DNA of 11,168 nucleotides from Spirochaetaceae bacterium. GTDB taxonomy: Bacteria; Spirochaetota; Spirochaetia; Treponematales; Breznakiellaceae. The translations under genes and the position numbers were made by a program. This document shows, piece by piece, positions 6,647 to 11,168 of the stretch (position 1 is its first letter; the number at the start of each line of letters is the position of its first letter). The stretch spans positions 1-11,168 of the forward strand of contig JAISLM010000161.1 in assembly GCA_031290855.1 (NCBI GenBank), given 5' to 3'. Below the pieces are notes generated by a model. It was not told the origin of the DNA. It ran no database searches and was given only the letters and a program-made list of their open reading frames with translations.

Positions 6647-7433
6647 GGGCGTCGCCCCGCAGTTCGGCCAGGCAGCGCTTTTTGTCAGACGCCCGCATCA
6701 GGGCCTCGCCTACAAGGAGGCCGTCCACGCCGCATTCCCGCAAAGCGCGGACGTTTTCCGGGCCGCGTATGCCGCTTTCCGCCACGACGAGCGTTCCCGG
6801 CGGTATAAGAGGACGGAGACGCGCCGTTGTTCGGAGGTCTACGCGGAATGTGCGGAGATCCCTGTTGTTGATCCCGACTATCCGCGCCCCTGAACCTACG
6901 GCCTCCCGCGCTTCCTCCGGCGTGTGCGCTTCCACAAGCGCCGAAAGCCCGAGCGATTCGGCTAGGCGGGAATATTCAGCTAGGAGGCCGGGACCCAGGA
7001 GGGCGCATATCAGCAACACGGCCTTTGCCCCCAGGAGAGCGGCCTCGTAGATCTGGTACTCGTCCACGACGAAGTCCTTGCGGAGGACGGGTATCTTTAC
7101 AAGGGCGGCTATCTCGCGGAGGTAACTGTCGCTGCCCATGAAGTAGTCCGGCTCTGTAAGCACCGAAACCGCCGCCGCCCCCGCCGCCTCGTACTCACAG
7201 GCGATCTCTTTGTAGGGGAAGTCCTCCGCGATAAGGCCTCGGGAAGGAGAGGCCTTCTTCACTTCGCAGATCAACGACAGCCCCGGCCCGGCGACAGCCT
7301 CCTCGAAGGCATTTCTGCCGGAAGCCCCGCCGTAAGCCGCCGCCACGCGGTCCTTTAGCGCTGCCGGCGGCAGGCTTTCCTTGGCGCGGGCGACACGCCG
7401 GCGTGTCGCTGCGGCTATATCGTCAAGAAACAC
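6639..7433 (-). CDS. trpC: Indole-3-glycerol phosphate synthase
   Basis: This enzyme closes the indole ring with loss of CO2 and water. I place the start at GTG 7433 (264 residues) because GAGG (7440-7443) lies 6 nt upstream and the protein then begins MFLDDIAAATRRRV, as family members do. The longer frame starts at a TTG at 7484, has no good ribosome site and overlaps trpD by 62 nt. Active-site residues, numbered from 7433, are Glu57 and Lys59 in CEVKKASPS, Lys119 in LRKDF, Glu168 in LVEAH, Asn189 in GINNRDL and Glu219 in AESGI. With this start the overlap with trpD is 11 nt and the overlap with trpF is 8 nt. It is monofunctional. Confidence 0.95.
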   Translation of the reverse strand: MFLDDIAAATRRRVARAKESLPPAALKDRVAAAYGGASGRNAFEEAVAGPGLSLICEVKKASPSRGLIAEDFPYKEIACEYEAAGAAAVSVLTEPDYFMGSDSYLREIAALVKIPVLRKDFVVDEYQIYEAALLGAKAVLLICALLGPGLLAEYSRLAESLGLSALVEAHTPEEAREAVGSGARIVGINNRDLRTFRVDLRTTARLRPLIPPGTLVVAESGIRGPENVRALRECGVDGLLVGEALMRASDKKRCLAELRGDARA

Positions 7434-8463
7434 GCCCCGCCTCGGCTTCCGTAACGCTGTTCGACAGGCGGACGAAGCGCTCAAGCTGTTCCCGCGCCTT
7501 CCCGCTGTCGATCACCTCGCCGGCAAGGGCTGCCGCGTCCTTTATCGAAAGCTCCTGCCGGGCGATGTGTATCGCCGCGGCGGAGTTCAGTATCACCGCG
7601 TCCCTCTTGGGGCCCCTCTCGCCGGAAAGGATGCTCAGCGTTATAGCCGCGTTCTCCTGCGGCGAGCCGCCCGTGAGGTCCGCCTTGTTGCAGCGCTTCA
7701 GGCCGAACTCTTCCGGCGTGATCACGTAAGAACTGAAGCGTCCGCCGGCCGCCTCGCAAACCGAGGTTGGGGCGCTCAGGGAAATCTCGTCAAGGCCGTC
7801 CTGCCCGAACACGACTAGGGCGCGCTTCACGCCCAGATTGGAAAGCACCCGCGCCATAGGCTCGACGAGTTCAGGGTCGTAGACGCCGAGAAGTTCCATG
7901 TTGGCGCCCGCCGGGTTGACGAGCGGCCCCAGTATGTTGAATATCGTGCGGATGCCCAGTTCCTTCCGCACCGGGGCCACGTACTTCATCGAGATGTGGT
8001 AGTTTTGGGCGAAAAGGAAGCACAGCCCTATCGTCCGCAGCAGATCAAGGCTCTTCTCCGGCGGCGCCATGATGTTGACGCCGAGCGCCTCCAGCACGTC
8101 CGCCGACCCCGACTTGCTGGAGGCGGCCCTGTTGCCGTGCTTGGCGACGGGAACCCCTGCGGCGGAGATCACGAGGGACGAGGTGGTTGATATGTTGAAG
8201 GAGTTGGAACGGTCACCGCCCGTGCCGACGATCTCCAGCACGTCCATGTCGTGCAGTATACGGACGCAGTGCTTCCTCATACCGGCGGCGGAGGCCGTTA
8301 TCTCCTCAATCGTCTCGCCCTTCACCGCCATAGCAGTAAGGAAAGCCGCCATCTGTATATCGCTGGCCTTCCCGCCCATGATCTCGTCCATAACCCCCAG
8401 AGCCGTCTCGTAACTCAGGTTCTCCCTCTTCGCCGCTTTTACAATCGCGTCTTTGATCAACAT
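7423..8463 (-). CDS. trpD: Anthranilate phosphoribosyltransferase
   Basis: This 346-residue enzyme transfers phosphoribose from PRPP to anthranilate. The start at ATG 8463 gives MLIKDAIVKAAKRENLSYETA, the normal family N-terminus, and has AGGAGAG 6 nt upstream. A helical N-terminal domain containing MGGKASDIQMAAFLTAMAVKGET is followed by the PRPP-binding loop EIVGTGGDRSNSFNISTTSS. Next come AKHGNRAASSKSGSADVLEALG, which binds anthranilate and metal-PRPP, and RTIFNILGPLVNPA. An open frame continues upstream to a TTG at 8610, which would add 49 residues that do not look like TrpD. I treat that as non-coding. It is the phosphoribosyltransferase alone, with no TrpG fusion, and overlaps trpC by 11 nt. 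Confidence 0.96.
   Translation of the reverse strand: MLIKDAIVKAAKRENLSYETALGVMDEIMGGKASDIQMAAFLTAMAVKGETIEEITASAAGMRKHCVRILHDMDVLEIVGTGGDRSNSFNISTTSSLVISAAGVPVAKHGNRAASSKSGSADVLEALGVNIMAPPEKSLDLLRTIGLCFLFAQNYHISMKYVAPVRKELGIRTIFNILGPLVNPAGANMELLGVYDPELVEPMARVLSNLGVKRALVVFGQDGLDEISLSAPTSVCEAAGGRFSSYVITPEEFGLKRCNKADLTGGSPQENAAITLSILSGERGPKRDAVILNSAAAIHIARQELSIKDAAALAGEVIDSGKAREQLERFVRLSNSVTEAEAGRVS
7440..7443 (-). promoter_or_regulatory. Ribosome binding site deciding the trpC start
   Basis: GAGG on the minus strand, 6 nt before GTG 7433, supports the shorter trpC start over the upstream TTG. It lies inside the trpD coding sequence. Confidence 0.6.
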
Positions 8464-8469
8464 AAAAAA

Positions 8470-8476
8470 CTCTCCT
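8470..8476 (-). promoter_or_regulatory. Ribosome binding site deciding the trpD start
   Basis: AGGAGAG on the minus strand sits 6 nt before ATG 8463. It marks the true trpD start rather than the TTG at 8610. Confidence 0.75.
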
Positions 8477-8567
8477 AATCTGCCCGCCGCCTCCAGTCTT
8501 ATCCTAAAGGCCCACTCGCAAGAACGCCCTGCCAGCCTTACGATCAAAGCCCCCCTCACGGGAGCCG

Positions 8568-8588
8568 GCTCAACGCGGAGCGTTGAGC
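8568..8588. repeat. Perfect stem-loop in the trpG-trpD spacer
   Basis: Arms GCTCAACGC (8568-8576) and GCGTTGAGC (8580-8588) form a 9-bp stem with a 3-base loop. No T-run follows on the minus strand, so it should not terminate transcription. It could block nuclease decay or mark a repeat element. Confidence 0.8.
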
Positions 8589-8674
8589 TTTCGACAGCCC
8601 TCATTTCCAATCAGCCATCCCGAAAGGCTTATCCTTCATTATTAATTACTAATCAGCCCCCTCCGGGCGGCCCG

Positions 8675-9244
8675 CTAGTCGTTGTTGATGAAGTTTTCCA
8701 GTATACGGCCGCCTAAAGGGGTCAGGATCGACTCGGGATGGAACTGCACGCCGTACACACTGTGATCCCGGTGCCGCACCGCCATGATCTCGCCGTCTTC
8801 CGTGCGGGCCGTGACGACAAGAACGGGCGGAACGCTGTCCTCCATCGCCGCAAGGGAGTGGTAGCGCCCCGCCTGTATCACGGGCGGCAGCCCCGCGAAG
8901 AGCGCCGTCCCCGTATCGACCGTAACGGAGGAAGCCTTGCCGTGCGTAAGGGTCTTTGCGTAGGAAACCGTCGCCCCGAAAGCCTCGCAGACGGCCTGGT
9001 GCCCCAGGCATACGCCAAGCAACGGAACCCTGCCGGCAAAATACCTGACGGCCTCAACGCAAACGCCCGCGTCCGCGGGCCGGCCAGGGCCGGGCGAGAT
9101 AACGAGACGCGCCGGAAAGAGAGCGGCAAGCTCCTCCACGGAAAACTCGTCGTTACGTACCACCCGGATATCCGGCGCCATCGACCCTATCAACTGGTAC
9201 AGGTTGTAGGAGAAGCTGTCGTAGTTGTCTATCAGCAGGATCAC
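8675..9244 (-). CDS. trpG: Anthranilate synthase component II (glutamine amidotransferase)
   Basis: This 189-residue class I glutamine amidotransferase supplies ammonia to TrpE for anthranilate synthesis. The start is a GTG giving MILLIDNYDSFSYNL, the typical family N-terminus. The catalytic triad is Cys79 in GVCLGHQ, His169 and Glu171 in QFHPES. The oxyanion segment ISPGPGRP (49-56) and the HGKAS motif (101-105) are in place. It follows trpE after a 6-nt gap, so the ribosome site lies inside the trpE end (GGGGAG). Members of this family can also serve PabB in folate synthesis. No pabB is visible here, and the operon position argues for a tryptophan role. Confidence 0.97.
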   Translation of the reverse strand: MILLIDNYDSFSYNLYQLIGSMAPDIRVVRNDEFSVEELAALFPARLVISPGPGRPADAGVCVEAVRYFAGRVPLLGVCLGHQAVCEAFGATVSYAKTLTHGKASSVTVDTGTALFAGLPPVIQAGRYHSLAAMEDSVPPVLVVTARTEDGEIMAVRHRDHSVYGVQFHPESILTPLGGRILENFINND

Positions 9245-9250
9245 CGCCGC

Positions 9251-10720
9251 TCACTCCCCGGAAAGGGCGTTTATCACGGCCCGCATCTTGTTTTCGCACT
9301 CCTCGTATTCGTTCTCCCCGACGCTGTCGGCCACAATCCCCGCGCCGGAGCGGACAAAAACCCTGCCCCCTTTCCTAAAAGCGATCCTGATGGCGATACA
9401 GGTATCCATGTTTCCCGAAAAGTCGATGTACCCGATAGCGCCGCCGTAAATCCCGCGCTTATTGTTCTCAAGCTCGTTGATTATCCGGCAGGCGCGTATC
9501 TTAGGAGCGCCCGACAGTGTGCCCGCCGGAAGCACCGCGTTCACCGCGTCCAGCGCCCCCAGCCCCTCCCGCAGCTTCCCGCGCACCGTGGAGCCGATGT
9601 GCATCACATGGGAGAAGCGCTCTATCGAAAGGTAGCGCTCCACGCGGACCGAAGCGAACTCGCTAACCTTACCGAGGTCGTTCCGGCCCAGATCGACGAG
9701 CATATTGTGCTCGGCAAGCTCCTTGGGGTCCGCCAGAAGCTCCCGTTCCAGCGCCGCGTCTTCTTCGGGGGTCCTGCCGCGCCGGCGCGTGCCCGCAAGC
9801 GGGAACGTGTAGAGCAGCCCGTCCGTGAGCTTAACCAGGGTTTCGGGAGATGCGCCTGCGATCTCGAAAGCCCCGTTCCCCCCGTCGTCGCTAGAGAAGT
9901 AGAACATATAAGGCGAGGGGTTTATCCTCCGCAGCGCCATATAAGTGTCGAAAAGACTGCCCTCGATACCCGCGTCGAGGCGGTTCGACAGCACCACCTG
10001 GAATATATCCCCCTCCCTGATGTACGCCCTGGCCTGCTCCACCATGCCGCAGTAGCGTTCCTTCGTGAAAAGGCGGCGGAACGGCGAAAGCAATCTTAGG
10101 GGCGGCATCTCCGCCCCCTCGCCCCCGTCCAAAAGCCGGGCCATCGCGTCAAGCTCGTTGACGGCCCTGTTGTAGTTTTCAAGCAGCGCGTCCGTCTTCA
10201 CGTTTACGATCAGGATGATCTTTTCTTCCAGCCTGTCCCACACGACAGTTTTGTCGAAAAGCATCAGGTCAACGTCCTTAAAACCCTCCTCGTCCGGCGC
10301 GTCCAGCTTGAGCGCGGGTTCACCGTACTTCACGTAGTCGTAAGAGAAGTAGCCGACCAGCCCCCCGGTGAAGGGCGGCATATCCGGGAGACGGGGCGCG
10401 CGGTTCTCGTCAAGAATCCTTTTGATATGCCCGCCGGGGTTTGCCCCTGAAAAGCGCACCGTAGAGCCGTTCTTTATCGTAAGCGACCCGTCCAAGCAGC
10501 TGATTTCCAGCCGCGGGTCGTAACCGAGGAAGGTGTAGCGCCCCCAAAGCCCGGAATCCTCCAGACTTTCAAGGATGAAGCAGTTGCGGCTCACATTTTT
10601 CATCGCCCTGAACAGATCGATAGGCGTCCGCTTCTCCGCCGGCAACGTTTTTGCCACAGGAATCCGGGCGTAGCCCTCCGCCAGCGCCCTTATATGTTCG
10701 GGAACACCCCGATTTGCCAT
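9251..10720 (-). CDS. trpE: Anthranilate synthase component I
   Basis: This 489-residue enzyme converts chorismate plus ammonia from TrpG to anthranilate and pyruvate, the committed step. The N-terminal half carries ILESLEDSGLWGRYTFLG (49-66), the LES-type tryptophan-binding motif, so the enzyme is probably feedback-inhibited by tryptophan. The chorismate-binding half shows IREGDIFQVVLS (234-245), NPSPYMFYF (267-275), IAGASPETLVKL, PLAGTRRRG (307-315), ELAEHNMLVDLGRND (334-348), HVMHIGSTVRG, LPAGTLSGAPKIRA (397-410), GNMDTCIAIR and RSGAGIVADS. The start ATG has AGGAGG (10725-10730) 4 nt upstream. It is the first gene of the operon, about 42 nt after the predicted transcription start. The intact LES motif argues for TrpE over PabB. 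Confidence 0.98.
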   Translation of the reverse strand: MANRGVPEHIRALAEGYARIPVAKTLPAEKRTPIDLFRAMKNVSRNCFILESLEDSGLWGRYTFLGYDPRLEISCLDGSLTIKNGSTVRFSGANPGGHIKRILDENRAPRLPDMPPFTGGLVGYFSYDYVKYGEPALKLDAPDEEGFKDVDLMLFDKTVVWDRLEEKIILIVNVKTDALLENYNRAVNELDAMARLLDGGEGAEMPPLRLLSPFRRLFTKERYCGMVEQARAYIREGDIFQVVLSNRLDAGIEGSLFDTYMALRRINPSPYMFYFSSDDGGNGAFEIAGASPETLVKLTDGLLYTFPLAGTRRRGRTPEEDAALERELLADPKELAEHNMLVDLGRNDLGKVSEFASVRVERYLSIERFSHVMHIGSTVRGKLREGLGALDAVNAVLPAGTLSGAPKIRACRIINELENNKRGIYGGAIGYIDFSGNMDTCIAIRIAFRKGGRVFVRSGAGIVADSVGENEYEECENKMRAVINALSGE

Positions 10721-10768
10721 CCGCCCTCCTTTTTCCAGCCCCGCCCCTTCACTCCCGCGGCTGTCAAT

Positions 10769-10796
10769 ATAATACCAAAGTCCGCCCCTTTGTCAA
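10769..10796 (-). promoter_or_regulatory. Predicted sigma-70 promoter of the trp operon
   Basis: On the minus strand a perfect TTGACA (10791-10796) is followed after 16 nt by TATTAT (10769-10774), five of six consensus bases. Transcription should start near 10762, giving a leader of about 42 nt before the trpE ATG. A second ATTGACA copy overlaps the presumed start site (10762-10768) but has no -10 box behind it. No TrpR-like GTACTAGTT palindrome is visible. Confidence 0.75.
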
Positions 10797-10798
10797 TT

Positions 10799-10819
10799 CA
10801 CCGAAATGATACACCGAAA
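10799..10819 (-). repeat. Tandem direct repeat just upstream of the trp -35 box
   Basis: TTTCGGTG occurs twice on the minus strand (10812-10819 and 10799-10806) with a 13-bp period, and the second copy ends 2 bp before the -35 hexamer. The placement is that of an activator site or an UP-like element. The role is inferred only. Confidence 0.5.
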
Positions 10820-11050
10820 AAGTAAGCAAAAAGAGGGGTTTGAGACATAAAGAATAGCGGACATGGTGTTTAACAAAGTAGTCCGGAGCATAATAGACCT
10901 CCGCACGGCAGGCCCTAAACCTGGCCCGCAAAAATTTTACCTGATGAAAAGCGCCACACCGCGCCGCCGGAAGGTCCTTTCCGCTTGGGCCCCTTTCCTT
11001 TTTTTCTTTGGATGTTAAAGCAAAACGCGGGCAAGCGCACATATATTTGC

Positions 11051-11168
11051 ATGAGACATTTAAGAATGCTGAAACAGGGCGTGTGGTACGAAATCAGTAC
11101 CCGCGTCAACAACAGGGAACCCCTGTTCCGAGGGTGCCGGGCGCCGGCGCTGTTTGACCGGGTGTTCC
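11051..11168 (+). CDS. REP-associated tyrosine (IS200-like) transposase, 5' end, cut by right window edge
   Basis: Only 39 codons are visible. The N-terminus MRHLRMLKQGVWYEISTRVNNREPLFR matches, from memory, the start of RAYT/Y1-type transposase-like proteins, where a strand with the pattern YHVTxRxxxREPLF leads into the catalytic fold. In the usual family a His-hydrophobic-His metal site and a catalytic Tyr follow further on, outside this window, so activity cannot be judged. I chose ATG 11051 because the family normally begins with MRxLR. An in-frame ATG at 11012 would add 13 residues. Neither start has a good ribosome site. It is divergent from trpE and unrelated to tryptophan synthesis. 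Such proteins mobilise or maintain REP palindromes, which fits the REP-like element at 3630-3742. Confidence 0.65.
   Translation, partial: MRHLRMLKQGVWYEISTRVNNREPLFRGCRAPALFDRVF

Larger units (their letters stand above)
8464..8674. other. 211-bp spacer between trpG and trpD, repeat-like
   Basis: This is the only sizeable gap in the operon. It contains a perfect hairpin (8568-8588), a CGGGC-G-GCCCG palindrome immediately after the trpG stop (8664-8674), and an AT-rich patch (about 8636-8656) without a convincing -35 box. A 12-codon frame at 8601-8639 (MKDKPFGMADWK) has one Trp codon but no ribosome site. On the minus strand the part from 8610 to 8464 is open in frame with trpD. Its hypothetical translation (SSTLRVEPAP...LAGRSCEWAF) reminds me of sequences repeated in treponeme genomes, but I cannot confirm this. 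It may be an inserted intergenic repeat. Confidence 0.55.
10721..11050. other. Divergent intergenic region between trpE and the transposase-like gene
   Basis: The left part (10721-10820) contains the trpE ribosome site, the trp promoter and the direct repeats. The rest has no convincing gene on either strand. A small inverted repeat, CGGAA/TTCCG (10968-10972 and 10979-10983), is the only further structure seen. No promoter or ribosome site for the rightward gene is evident. Confidence 0.6.

Noticed and set aside
8464..8610. N-terminal extension of TrpD from a TTG at 8610
   Set aside because: The family N-terminus begins at ATG 8463, which has a well-placed AGGAGAG. The extra 49 residues do not resemble TrpD.
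8601..8639. Twelve-codon frame MKDKPFGMADWK before trpD as a Trp-sensing leader peptide
   Set aside because: It has one Trp codon and no ribosome site, and the following 9-bp stem has no T-run or competing partner, so an attenuator is not supported.
8738..10099. Plus-strand open frame of 453 residues across trpG and trpE
   Set aside because: It lies entirely antisense to two certain trp genes and its translation resembles no protein. It is a high-GC shadow.
10721..10800. T-box riboswitch or trp attenuator upstream of trpE
   Set aside because: There is no T-box sequence, specifier stem or Trp-codon run, and the predicted leader is only about 42 nt.
10764..11042. Minus-strand open frame of 92 residues upstream of trpE
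   Set aside because: It runs through the trp promoter, has no ribosome site and no recognisable features.

Overview
The window is a GC-rich bacterial chromosome segment dominated by one complete tryptophan biosynthesis operon on the minus strand, transcribed from right to left in the order trpE-G-D-C-F-B-A (about 10720 down to 3995). The genes are tightly packed, with overlaps of 4 to 11 nt or a 6-nt gap, and three of the start codons are GTG. Only the trpG-trpD junction is loose. A strong sigma-70-type promoter (TTGACA, 16 nt, TATTAT) lies just upstream of trpE. It leaves a leader of only about 42 nt, so no leader-peptide attenuator or T-box fits. The seven products cover every step from chorismate to tryptophan.

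Left of trpA comes a gene-free stretch of about 460 bp. It holds a terminator-like tandem palindrome and a short palindromic element resembling the REP-type repeats that accompany RAYT transposases. Next, all on the minus strand, are a membrane-anchored HtrA/DegP-type serine protease with a clear intrinsic terminator, a lipoprotein with an RsiV/DUF3298-like C-terminal part, and the 5' portion of a very acidic, repeat-rich protein that runs off the left edge. At the right edge, divergent from trpE, is the 5' end of a plus-strand gene whose N-terminus looks like a REP-associated tyrosine (IS200-like) transposase.

The best guess for the source is a spirochaete, probably a Treponema-like gut organism. 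The reasons are the style of the acidic protein's N-terminus, a relaxed spirochaete-like lipobox (AVSC) and the RAYT-like N-terminus. This is recognition from memory, not a search result. The presence of a full trp operon would fit a nutritionally self-sufficient, for example termite-gut, treponeme better than a host-dependent pathogen.

I found no convincing undescribed multi-gene system. The most interesting signals are small: palindromic DNA that appears to form the 3' end of trpA, a repeat-like insertion upstream of trpD, tandem direct repeats abutting the trp promoter, a Glu replacing the catalytic Asp in TrpA, and the REP-like element between trpA and the protease.
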